Positions 35,401-42,568 of a stretch of 59,911 nt of DNA are shown here, piece after piece. Position 1 is the stretch's first letter. Each line of letters opens with the position of its first letter. Both the position numbers and the translations under genes were made by a program. Source of the DNA: Neolewinella persica DSM 23188 (GTDB lineage Bacteria; Bacteroidota; Bacteroidia; Chitinophagales; Saprospiraceae); NCBI RefSeq assembly GCF_000373105.1, contig NZ_KB890440.1, positions 30,203 to 90,113 on the forward strand, written 5' to 3'. Under the pieces are notes generated by a model. It had not been told where the DNA came from. It saw nothing but the letters and a program-made list of their open reading frames with translations, and ran no database searches.

Positions 35401-35798
35401 GCTTTGGTGTGGGTAGCCAGCAGGTAGCTGAGTTCTTTGTCGGCCAGGTCCCGGCCGCCGGGCCGGCGGCTGTCGTGAAGGACCATCGTTTCGCACTTCC
35501 GGTCAGTTTCTTCGTCCCAGAATTCGCGGGGGGCGGGCATCTGCGCACCGTGGCCGCTGAAGTAAAGCAGGCATACGTCGTCAGCACCCGCTTGCCCGAA
35601 GTGGTTGAAACCATTAATCACGCCTTCTCTGCTGGCGGCTTCGTTGAGTAAAACGACTGGTTTGAAGTCGACTTCGTTGATCCGGGTATATTCAGAAAAA
35701 AAGTCTTCCATGGCGGCCAGGTCTGCTTTGCAACCAGGGAGATTACTGATGCCGTCGGGATATTCGGAGACGGCGATCATCAGGGCGTAAATAGTCAT
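32403..35798 (-). CDS. Caspase (C14)-alpha/beta hydrolase fusion protein
   Basis: 1131 residues from ATG 35798 (a GTG nine codons upstream is in frame but extends past the usual start MxIYALxIxxxxYP). Residues 1-300 are a peptidase C14 domain with dyad His83 (YFSGHGAQ) and Cys144 (VDSCHSG). About 300-830 is a long beta-rich middle of unknown role. About 850-1131 is a lipase/PGAP1-like alpha/beta hydrolase: FVHGIIGDT, nucleophile Ser933 in YSHSMGG (first Gly of GxSxG replaced by Ser), Asp1077 (SPTDVAVS), His1102 (GSDHMSYF). It has no signal peptide, so it acts in the cytoplasm. The domain pairing suggests a protease-regulated lipid or ester hydrolase effector. Confidence 0.87.
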   Translation of the reverse strand: MTIYALMIAVSEYPDGISNLPGCKADLAAMEDFFSEYTRINEVDFKPVVLLNEAASREGVINGFNHFGQAGADDVCLLYFSGHGAQMPAPREFWDEETDRKCETMVLHDSRRPGGRDLADKELSYLLATHTKAAGQVLAIVDSCHSGTITRMAKAIPRTAAPNNVPVSFEDFLGSETYRKEGDYRHPPVCDHITLSACRAEQLAMEMPMHGVNRGLFSWFLIETMNSMDLAGCSYAELIDRVRVRVKNQYRKQDVFAGTTGNADLNQQFLNGKLKRNRAFVVHFDDKLRYYVNRGALAGIAAGDKGIALDGTTEREITVTRVDAGKAFIDGEAWMSPANAPYPIVHLKGKSAPMPVYLDQGKLSKVMRAALAGEIKRQKDTLLLTEEANTATYHITFLEGYGVSMVLPEEERPLFESVPKAVEGWAVSFVEKLSKVANYESTLKMAPEERILDLNKVVDITLEQAYFDTYGDALPAETKATDGTAVFSYNADEDGDLQNPLLRLSVKVKADYVAPLYVGMLYLDESFGVSGEAMPVTKLTAQDEALSTRMSTEDEEGNQVYYNFVSLSLPEKLQSWGLTEITNYLKVVVSETEIELTQHDQDGLELQEKLPDGKSMRGMGVPRFKNKERRDRWGVKDIPITIYRPLFANAGLKMHGAETAGSPVTVSGKPAGLVMGEMTLDASLSTTRALTAGTAPPCPTEGFLLEPMSLVNSRSMAAAETPLDMVQLFGISNEAAVTEATPLKLKAGNAVEDGCLVFAYDEEAGRYYPIGFPDKDSGEMIIQQLPKPVPEAYTRSLGGSVKLFFRKVVSDYIPWLDGDVNKLRQAEITEDLKVRYVSDNPNIIKEAVGNASKPIALFVHGIIGDTTTSPLILKRAKMPDGSFVADQYDLVLTYDYENLKTELRKTAEDLQSQLRAIGLGADHGKTLHVYSHSMGGLVCRCFIEMLEGKQVVSHLLQFGTPNGGSPYGNAAQWVTPLLSTALARGAAYNPYLAPLLGLRWFVNTALATLKEMKIGSEFLTTLKAEGRRGNVPYSLINGDIRLIPDVTDKDLTFFEKIMARLDWKDGADALFFQSPTDVAVSVKSQQDIPGITGLKEAIGSDHMSYFMNEASITLFEGYLGGLFGDGNESTI

Positions 35799-35860
35799 GT
35801 CGGGGGCGTATGGGTAAGGAAGCACTAATATAGTTTATTCTTATTTGACGGAGTATTTTT

Positions 35861-35879
35861 GGGCGGGGCCGCAGGTGCA
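35861..35879 (-). repeat. GC-rich dispersed repeat, copy 8
   Basis: GGGCGGGGCCGCAGGTGCA, 62 bp upstream of the caspase fusion ATG on the minus strand; forms an inverted pair with copy 9. Confidence 0.85.
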
Positions 35880-36002
35880 TTGGGAGGGACCGAGGCGCAC
35901 TTGGTGCACAGCCAGCTGGTCTTTAAGGCAAAGCCCACTCGCCCTTGAACTAATACTTCGGGGTTAAGCTCATCTGCAGTTCATCCTGCTTTCTAACCGT
36001 TT

Positions 36003-36023
36003 TTTGCACCCGCGGCCCCGCCC
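36003..36023 (+). repeat. GC-rich dispersed repeat, copy 9
   Basis: Begins TTTGCACCCGCGGCCCCGCC, 39 bp upstream of the selO ATG, with CTGCT about 13 bp before it. Confidence 0.85.
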
Positions 36024-36044
36024 CATTAGAACCCTTCTGCCCCC

Positions 36045-36052
36045 TAAGTTTG
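36045..36052 (+). promoter_or_regulatory. Possible -7 box TAAGTTTG of selO
   Basis: Perfect match to the Bacteroidota -7 consensus TAnnTTTG, 10 bp before the selO start codon. It implies a very short leader if used. There is no TTG at the usual -33 distance; the GC-rich repeat ends there instead. Confidence 0.4.
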
Positions 36053-36062
36053 TATACCTGAT

Positions 36063-37637
36063 ATGAATCTGAATATAGCTGACACCTTCAACCGGGAACT
36101 CCCCGCAGATCCGGACAGAACCAATGAGCCAAGGCAAGTAAAGGATGCCTGTTTCTCTTTCGTGAAACCGAGCGTACCCGGACAGCCGAAATTGGTCCAT
36201 TATTCAAAAGAAATGGTGGAAGCCATTGGCCTGACGGAAGCTGACGCGACGTCGGAGGAATTTCTAAAAATATTCTCCGGAGCTAAGGTGTTGGAAGGAA
36301 CCGACCCCTACGCTATGTGCTACGGCGGCCACCAGTTTGGCCACTGGGCCGGGCAACTCGGAGATGGCCGGGCCATCAACCTGGGGGAAGTCGTTCATGC
36401 AGGAAACCGTTGGGCCCTGCAACTGAAAGGCGCCGGAACAACACCTTACTCGCGTACTGCCGACGGCCTGGCGGTTCTGCGATCCTCCATCCGGGAGCAC
36501 CTGTGCAGCGAGGCCATGCATCACCTTGGGGTGCCCACCACCCGTTCGGTTTCTCTGGCGCTTTCCGGAGACGAGGTGCTCCGGGACGTGATGTACAACG
36601 GCAACGCTGCTTATGAAAAAGGGGCCATCGTTTGCCGGGCGGCACCGTCGTTTATCCGCTTCGGTAATTTTGAAATCTTTGCCCGTCGGGGAGACGTCGA
36701 TAGCCTCAGAAAATTGACGGATTATACCATCAGGCACTTCTTTCCGGAAATTGAACAAGGAACCAAAGCTGGCTACATCGCCTTTTTCAAGGAGGTTGCC
36801 CGGCGTACACTGGACATGATCATCCACTGGCAACGCGTGGGCTTCGTCCACGGTGTCATGAATACGGACAACCTCTCCATCCTCGGTCTCACGATTGACT
36901 TCGGCCCCTACGGCTGGCTGGAAGGCTACGACGACAACTGGACACCCAACACAACCGACCGCAGCCACCGCCGCTACCGCTTTGGCAATCAACCCCACAT
37001 CGGTCTGTGGAATCTGGCGCAACTGGGAAGTGCTTTGGTCCCGCTAATTGAGGAGGTTAAGCCGCTGCAAGCTGTTCTGGAAGCATACAAAGCCGCCTAC
37101 CAACTAAGGTACTTGTCGATGATGCGACAAAAGCTTGGCCTGCAAACGGACCGGGAAACGGACGATGCACTGGTCGGGCAGCTGGTGGCTACCCTCCAGT
37201 TGACCGAAACGGATATGACCATCTTTTTCCGGAACCTGTCAGAAATTTCCCAAGAGACTTCCGTCAATGAGGGGACGGCATTCCTAGCTCCCGTCCTCGA
37301 CGCCTTCTACGAACCGGACGCATTGACGGGAGAGACATTGGCTGCGTGGCAGAGCTGGTTCAACGCTTACGTCGAACGGCTGGGCCATGAAACGGCCACC
37401 GCAGAAGAACGTCGGGCCAGCATGCATTCGGTGAACCCGAAGTACGTACTGCGCAATTACATGGCACAGCTCGCGATCGACAAAGCCGATGCGGGAGATT
37501 ATACCCTGATTAACGATCTGCACCAATTGCTCAAACGTCCTTACGACGAGCAGCCGGAAGCGCAGGAATGGTTTGCCAGGCGGCCGGAATGGGCTCGGAA
37601 TCGGGTGGGGTGTTCTATGTTGAGTTGTAGTTCTTGA
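36063..37637 (+). CDS. selO: Protein adenylyltransferase SelO
   Basis: 524 residues, full length for the SelO/YdiU (UPF0061) pseudokinase family, which transfers AMP from ATP to Ser/Thr/Tyr residues of proteins. Conserved blocks: YGGHQFGHWAGQLGDGRA, QLKGAGTTPYSRTADGLAVLRSSIREHL, GFVHGVMNTDNLSILGLTIDFGP (catalytic/metal segment), and the C-terminus GCSMLSCSS, where many eukaryotic homologues carry selenocysteine and bacteria carry Cys. Single gene, divergent from the caspase operon; an inverted GTTGCAG array follows it. Confidence 0.96.
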   Translation: MNLNIADTFNRELPADPDRTNEPRQVKDACFSFVKPSVPGQPKLVHYSKEMVEAIGLTEADATSEEFLKIFSGAKVLEGTDPYAMCYGGHQFGHWAGQLGDGRAINLGEVVHAGNRWALQLKGAGTTPYSRTADGLAVLRSSIREHLCSEAMHHLGVPTTRSVSLALSGDEVLRDVMYNGNAAYEKGAIVCRAAPSFIRFGNFEIFARRGDVDSLRKLTDYTIRHFFPEIEQGTKAGYIAFFKEVARRTLDMIIHWQRVGFVHGVMNTDNLSILGLTIDFGPYGWLEGYDDNWTPNTTDRSHRRYRFGNQPHIGLWNLAQLGSALVPLIEEVKPLQAVLEAYKAAYQLRYLSMMRQKLGLQTDRETDDALVGQLVATLQLTETDMTIFFRNLSEISQETSVNEGTAFLAPVLDAFYEPDALTGETLAAWQSWFNAYVERLGHETATAEERRASMHSVNPKYVLRNYMAQLAIDKADAGDYTLINDLHQLLKRPYDEQPEAQEWFARRPEWARNRVGCSMLSCSS

Positions 37638-37848
37638 GCAGGTTGCAGGTTATAGAGGTTGCAGGTTGCAGGATGCAGGATGCAGGATGCAGGTTACAGC
37701 TGCCGCACTTGGTAGCTCGCTTCGCTCGGTTGGGCGTTTTTGAAGGGAAGCGCTCCAAATATTTGCTTTAATTGCCTGTGGCAATTTTTACCTGCAACCT
37801 CTGCAACCTGCAACTTGCAACCTGCAACCTGCAACCTGCGCGCAGCGC
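37635..37848. repeat. Inverted GTTGCAG/CCTGCAA heptamer arrays around a hairpin core
   Basis: Left array GTTGCAG, GATGCAG and GTTACAG (37640-37700); core with GCTGCCGCACTTGGTAGCTC and hairpin AATTGCC-TGT-GGCAATT plus T's (37770-37789); right array CCTGCAA, CTTGCAA (37791-37840). It lies between convergent selO and the permease gene and could be a bidirectional terminator. The same plan recurs at 46330-46572. Confidence 0.85.
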
Positions 37849-37850
37849 CC

Positions 37851-38927
37851 CTAACTACTCTTCCCCCCATAATCCTTACCCATCATCTCCCAAACGGTAA
37901 TGAACAGCGCCGCAATGGTAGGGCCGATAACAAAGCCACTCAGGCCGAAGTAGGTGATGCCGCCCAGCGTAGAGAGGAGAACCAGGTAATCCGGCATCTC
38001 AGTATCCCGGCCAACGAGTAGCGGTCGGAGCAGGTTGTCGACAAGTCCGATGATAAGGCTGCCGACGATGAGCAGTATAAGCGCCCGGCCGGTGTAACCT
38101 TGTGCAAACAGAATTACCACAGTCGGTCCCCAAATAATGGCACTGCCGCCAACGGGTAGCAGGGCCAGTAAAGTCATCGCAACGCCCCACAGCAATGGTG
38201 CGGGAATGCCGAGAACAGCAAACATAACACCACCTATGGACCCCTGCACTATGGCTACAACCAGGGTTCCTTTCAACGTGGCCTTACTTACCTGGGCAAA
38301 CCGTTGGAAGAGCATACGCTCCCGTACGTTACCCATAGGGATGGTATTCACGATACGGTCGAGGACCGTCTTGCCGTCTTTGAGGAAGAAAAACAGCAGG
38401 TATAACATCAGCGTGAACTGAACGAAAACGTTGATCAGGTTACTGCCGAAACTTAGAACCCTGGTACCTACAAATTGGCTGATGCTTCCTGCGAATTCGG
38501 TAAATTTTTCTTTTACCGCTGCCGGGCTGATTCCCTGGTCGCCCAGCATGTCATAGATGCCAGGTAGTTTGCGTTGAACGTAATCCACTAAAAAACCGGG
38601 ATCCACTTCCCCGGATTGGATAGATTCATAAAGCTCTAATCCTTGATTGACCAAAGCGATACTTAGGAAAATGAAGGGTATGATGACGAAGAAAAAGATC
38701 AGCAGAGAAGTAATCGCGGCTGCTAACCCTTTGCGTTTGTGGCCAACCCCTTTACGAATCCTGACATACAGGCCGTAGAAGATCATCGTCAAGACAATTG
38801 CCCACAAAACAGTAATTAGAAACGGACCGATCATCCCCAGAAACGCCAGCGTAGTGATGGTTACAAGGATGAAAAACAGGTTGCGCCGGACACTTTGTAA
38901 GGTTTCGCGTTTGGAATCTGAAGCCAT
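37851..38927 (-). CDS. AI-2E family transporter (UPF0118 membrane permease)
   Basis: 358 residues with about eight hydrophobic segments, including LFFILVTITTLAFLGMIGPFLITVLWAIV at the N-terminus. Family features: the long extracytoplasmic helical region (about 90-150), then GTLVVAIVQGSIGGVMFAVLGIPAPLLWGV and LLALLPVGGSAIIWGP, and DNLLRPLLVGRDTEMPDYLVLLSTLGGI near the end. The family exports diverse small molecules or ions; AI-2 export is established only for one member, so the substrate is unknown here. Confidence 0.92.
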   Translation of the reverse strand: MASDSKRETLQSVRRNLFFILVTITTLAFLGMIGPFLITVLWAIVLTMIFYGLYVRIRKGVGHKRKGLAAAITSLLIFFFVIIPFIFLSIALVNQGLELYESIQSGEVDPGFLVDYVQRKLPGIYDMLGDQGISPAAVKEKFTEFAGSISQFVGTRVLSFGSNLINVFVQFTLMLYLLFFFLKDGKTVLDRIVNTIPMGNVRERMLFQRFAQVSKATLKGTLVVAIVQGSIGGVMFAVLGIPAPLLWGVAMTLLALLPVGGSAIIWGPTVVILFAQGYTGRALILLIVGSLIIGLVDNLLRPLLVGRDTEMPDYLVLLSTLGGITYFGLSGFVIGPTIAALFITVWEMMGKDYGGKSS

Positions 38928-38935
38928 TGTTTATT

Positions 38936-39192
38936 GGGTAGTAAGTAGTGGGTAGTAAGTAGTAAGTAGTAGGTAGTGCTGGATACACCGCTACTTGTAA
39001 TGATCGCATCGATAGGCTCTGCGACCGGTATTAGGTTGTTGTAACCGTTGAGGCTCCGCCTCAACGGTTACAATGCAATATGTTTGGTCCCTGAGCTTGT
39101 TACAGGAGATCAACACTTGTCTATTGTTGTAAGTAGTAGTTAGTTAGACTGTAATATAATACGTGAACTACTGACTATGAACTACCTACTAC
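38936..39192. repeat. GTAGTAA arrays flanking a perfect 16-bp hairpin
   Basis: Left array GTAGTAA, GTAGTGG, GTAGTAA, GTAGTAG (38938-38977). Central hairpin TTGTAACCGTTGAGGC-TCC-GCCTCAACGGTTACAA (39039-39073), perfect arms. Right array of complementary ACTACT words (39165-39190) plus a short GTAAGTAGTAG stretch near 39129. It occupies the gap between the HEPN protein and the permease gene. Confidence 0.88.
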
Positions 39193-39199
39193 TAACTAA

Positions 39200-40579
39200 T
39201 CACCCCGGTAACTTCACCGCCTTGATCATATGACCGTCGGGGCTCTCCTTGTCGTATAATACAATGGATCCCTGTTCGATCAGGATGTTGACTAGTGAAT
39301 AGGTGGTGCCAATGGCATAACCTTTATTGGCCAGAAACTGCGTAACGAACCATTTCAGGCCGACATAGTCCGTATAGTTTAAGCTCAGGGCTTCCTCGAG
39401 CTCGGTAACGATTTCTTCTTCCGTAATGACCATGTAGCCAGGGGCGGCCGTCTTGTGGTAAGACTTGACCTTATGTTCCAGTTTGATCTTGCCCAGCACC
39501 TTAGGGCCGGTAAGTTTCACCCTGTTGTCATAGTCCGAATGAGCAATTTCCTCCTGGTCACGTGGAGCGTCTGAGGGGGCACGGCTGCCAGCCATAACTT
39601 CCTGGGCCTGCTGTTCTGCGGCTTCCTCCTCTTCTTCCCGTACAACCTCAACGGCAGCCTGATGGATCGCTTGCTTCTCTTTAAGGCTCAGGACAATCTC
39701 ATCGATGTGCTTTTCTGCTTCCGTGATGATCCGGGTAAGATCAGCAGAAAGCTCCTTGCCCTTCTTTAGCTCACTGTGGAAGAAAGTTGCCTGGTGGGCC
39801 ACTTTGTTCCGGATCTTAGACATGTCCTTCCAGAGCTTCTCGAAATTTTTGTCCCTGAAAAAGGTCTTGAAGTACTTCGTGTAGTTGCCCTGCAGATTGC
39901 CTTTAAGCTCATTTAAGTCCTCTATGGTATCAACCTGGTCCAGCAACTCCAGCACTCTTTCCGGGTCGTTGAAGCCAGTAGATTGTTTGTAGATGAGAAG
40001 GCCAAGGTCATCAAAGTCGGCAAACTCGATGTCACTGTTGATGAAATAGCTGAATTGGTTAGAGCGGTTCCGTTGCCGGTTTTTGACCTTCTCGATCATC
40101 TTAGGCGTGGCGGTTACTTCCCACCAGTTCATCCCAACACGTTGGAAGAAGAATTTTATGAGGTATCGACGTAAGAGGTTCTCTACTGAATTGATTTTTG
40201 GATATAACTGGTTAGCAATTTCAGCAGATATGTCATCCTTAAGAATCCGGATGTGGGCAAATTTCAGGTTCTCTCGCAGATGTTTAAGCAGGCGTTGACG
40301 GTAGGGTTCGAGCGTTTCAAAATATTTTGACTCGATCCGCAAGACAAAGGCAGCTTCTACGAGGTCGGTAAGAATTTTACTGGTGTCGACCGGTAAAACG
40401 GTGAGCAACATACCTTCTTCCCCCTTAATGAATGATTGTCCGTTTTTATCCTGGGTAATAATCGGAGATTTGCCGTTCCAGACCTCCGAACTATAACTGA
40501 GGGCGTGTACAAATGCTTCCTGGTTGTTGATGTCTGCTGGGTCGATGCACAGCAGCTCAAAGGTGAAATTTCCAGACAT
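39200..40579 (-). CDS. Uncharacterised protein with HEPN-like RNxxxH motif
   Basis: 459 residues, no signal peptide. About residues 220-300 are helical and contain KIRNKVAH (Arg257, Asn258, His262), the R-x(4)-H signature of HEPN ribonucleases and similar to Swt1-type HEPN domains. A charged coiled region with an EEEEEAAEQQAQE run follows (about 300-350). The C-terminal 100 residues (YVGLKWFVTQFLANKGYAIG) look like a winged-helix-like or substrate-binding domain. The N-terminal region is not recognised. An RNase role in stress or defence is possible but inferred from the motif only; no antitoxin gene adjoins. Confidence 0.6.
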   Translation of the reverse strand: MSGNFTFELLCIDPADINNQEAFVHALSYSSEVWNGKSPIITQDKNGQSFIKGEEGMLLTVLPVDTSKILTDLVEAAFVLRIESKYFETLEPYRQRLLKHLRENLKFAHIRILKDDISAEIANQLYPKINSVENLLRRYLIKFFFQRVGMNWWEVTATPKMIEKVKNRQRNRSNQFSYFINSDIEFADFDDLGLLIYKQSTGFNDPERVLELLDQVDTIEDLNELKGNLQGNYTKYFKTFFRDKNFEKLWKDMSKIRNKVAHQATFFHSELKKGKELSADLTRIITEAEKHIDEIVLSLKEKQAIHQAAVEVVREEEEEAAEQQAQEVMAGSRAPSDAPRDQEEIAHSDYDNRVKLTGPKVLGKIKLEHKVKSYHKTAAPGYMVITEEEIVTELEEALSLNYTDYVGLKWFVTQFLANKGYAIGTTYSLVNILIEQGSIVLYDKESPDGHMIKAVKLPG

Positions 40580-40629
40580 GTTAAATTTTGATTGACCATT
40601 AGTATATGGATGGTTATTTGGGCCAAGAT

Positions 40630-40680
40630 AGTCAAATAGTCAGGTAGTCTGTTAGTGAGATATGCAGATAGTCTGTCATG
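40630..40680. repeat. TAGTC-word octamer array
   Basis: Degenerate octamers such as AATAGTC, AGGTAGTC, AGATAGTC and TGTCATGC between the amidase and HEPN genes. The rest of the 40580-40802 gap shows no gene. Confidence 0.6.
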
Positions 40681-40802
40681 CGTTGGCCGCTTTGTCCCTA
40701 TGCACCTGTCACAGACTTACCCGTGAGGAGACAACTGTTTCGAGGACGGAAACAGGCAGAAGTCGTAATAATTATTTAGCGCGTCAGTTGCAGATGGGAC
40801 GG

Positions 40803-42473
40803 TTACCTGCTCAGCAGGTAGTTGACCTGCCCCGCCGCCAAACGAATGCCCTTATAGTAGACCACAATCATCGTATTGGAGAACCCAACTGCCTCTACCC
40901 GAGTCTTCGCGGTTGCCGCATCGGCAGCGGTGGTTAGTCCCCTGACCTGATATTTATTCCAGCCCCCTTCTTTAACCAATCGAACTGGGTAGGTAATGCG
41001 CTGCCAACGAGCCTCCGACAGGTCCAGGTCGCGCTTTGTCGCGATGATCTGAACGGCGTACGTTAATTGAGTATCATCAATCGTCGCCAGGTCTATCCTG
41101 TCCTTGTTTTCTGCAGCTTTACGGGCACCCGCATCGCCGAACGTATACTTTGGAGGAGGGACGGTGTCCGGCATGGTCATCGCTCCGGCTGCCCGACTGG
41201 CTTGTTGATAAATTGTAGGCTGGGTACGCAGGCCATTGGTCACCTCCCGGCTGAGAACACTTTCATATTGTTTACTCGCTGCACTCTGTGGAGGCAAGGC
41301 CGGGCCGTAAGTCGTTGCAGGAACCAAGGTTCCATAGCTGACCGGTGCGGGCATTGTGGCAGTTCCCGGAGCAGGAATCGGTGTGTAGGAGATGGGTTGA
41401 GGGCTTACTCCTTTTGCGGTCCACTGGCGATTAGCGGCCATGGGTTGTGGGGTAGGGTGGGCCATTATTGATCCCGTTGGCGATGCCGCAGCAGGGGTGG
41501 CTACCGTCACTTCCCGATCGTAGACATTTACTTTTCGGGGAGAGGCAACGGGATTAGCAGAAAACATGGCGGGTAACTCTATGGTGGGAGAGGTCGCCTG
41601 GGGAACCTGCGGGCGGGTCGCTACCGCAGGGGACCCTCCTCCAAGGAGTTTGTAATAATTGCTGAAGGCCTTCAGAATGGCGTTGGCCAGTTTTTGCTGA
41701 CCGAGGCCACTTAGCAAGTAGGTTTCCTCATCAGTATTACTCATAAAACCGGTTTCCACCAGCACACTGGGCATGGTCGTTTCCTTAAGCACAACGAAAC
41801 CAGCCTGTTTCACCCCCCGGCTTTTACGGCCAGCGTCGGCAAATTCGTTTTCCACAAATTCAGCAAACAGGATGCTTCGTTCCAGGAAGGCATGCTGAAA
41901 CATGCTCATCATAATGTGGCCCTCGTCACTGTTGGGGTCGTATCCGTAGTTTTCCTGCACGTTATCTTCCAGCAGAATAGAAGCGTTTTCCCGCTTGGCT
42001 ACGGCAAGGTTGTGTTTGGCTACGTGCTGCCCCATCACGAAGGTTTCCGTGCCGTAGGTGGCACTGCTCCCTGGCATGATGTTGGCGTGAATACTGATAA
42101 AAAGATCAGCCCCTTCCCGGTTGGCGATGGCCGCCCGCTCGTAAAGCGGAATGAACGTATCATCAGCCCGTGTCATGATTACCTCCACGTCGGGGAAGTT
42201 GGTACGGATGCCGATGGCCAGCAGTTGGGCTATCTTAAGGGCAATGTGTTTTTCCTGGCTGTTTTTACCCATGCCGCCGGGGTCTTTGCCCCCGTGTCCG
42301 GCATCGATTACTACCTTTTGTACGGGGTTTAAGACGGCCTGCGTACTTTTGCCCGCGTTCTCACTTAAGGTAACGTTAAATACCGATGGGAAAGGCGACG
42401 CGGAAGCGCCGGTTGCCGTCATTGCAGGGAATAAAAACAGTATCGTAATCAGTGCGTAGTAAACTCTTGACAT
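40803..42473 (-). CDS. N-acetylmuramoyl-L-alanine amidase (Amidase_3) with C-terminal SPOR-like domain
   Basis: 556 residues with signal peptide (MSRVYYALITILFLFPAMTA), so periplasmic. Zn-dependent amidase domain about 48-270: VVIDAGHGGKDPG (first His), RANREGADLFISIHAN-type block with Glu/His, and VLVETGFMSN (catalytic Glu). A long low-complexity Pro/Ala/Thr linker follows (about 280-470). The C-terminal 75 residues (YAVQIIATKRDLD..WNKYQVRGL) resemble a SPOR domain, which binds denuded glycan at the septum. Likely role: peptidoglycan hydrolysis in cell separation. Divergent from lptD. Confidence 0.9.
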   Translation of the reverse strand: MSRVYYALITILFLFPAMTATGASASPFPSVFNVTLSENAGKSTQAVLNPVQKVVIDAGHGGKDPGGMGKNSQEKHIALKIAQLLAIGIRTNFPDVEVIMTRADDTFIPLYERAAIANREGADLFISIHANIMPGSSATYGTETFVMGQHVAKHNLAVAKRENASILLEDNVQENYGYDPNSDEGHIMMSMFQHAFLERSILFAEFVENEFADAGRKSRGVKQAGFVVLKETTMPSVLVETGFMSNTDEETYLLSGLGQQKLANAILKAFSNYYKLLGGGSPAVATRPQVPQATSPTIELPAMFSANPVASPRKVNVYDREVTVATPAAASPTGSIMAHPTPQPMAANRQWTAKGVSPQPISYTPIPAPGTATMPAPVSYGTLVPATTYGPALPPQSAASKQYESVLSREVTNGLRTQPTIYQQASRAAGAMTMPDTVPPPKYTFGDAGARKAAENKDRIDLATIDDTQLTYAVQIIATKRDLDLSEARWQRITYPVRLVKEGGWNKYQVRGLTTAADAATAKTRVEAVGFSNTMIVVYYKGIRLAAGQVNYLLSR

Positions 42474-42568
42474 CTTCTTTAAGTCTTCGGTGTCCGGTTC
42501 GTTCCGGTAGTAGGGATGGTACGCAAATATATGACTTTATTACGGCTCGTAACTTTCGCTTTTTCAGC

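Noticed and set aside
34665..35651. 328-residue plus-strand frame opposite the caspase domain
   Set aside because: Overlaps the catalytic caspase region on the opposite strand; no family features.
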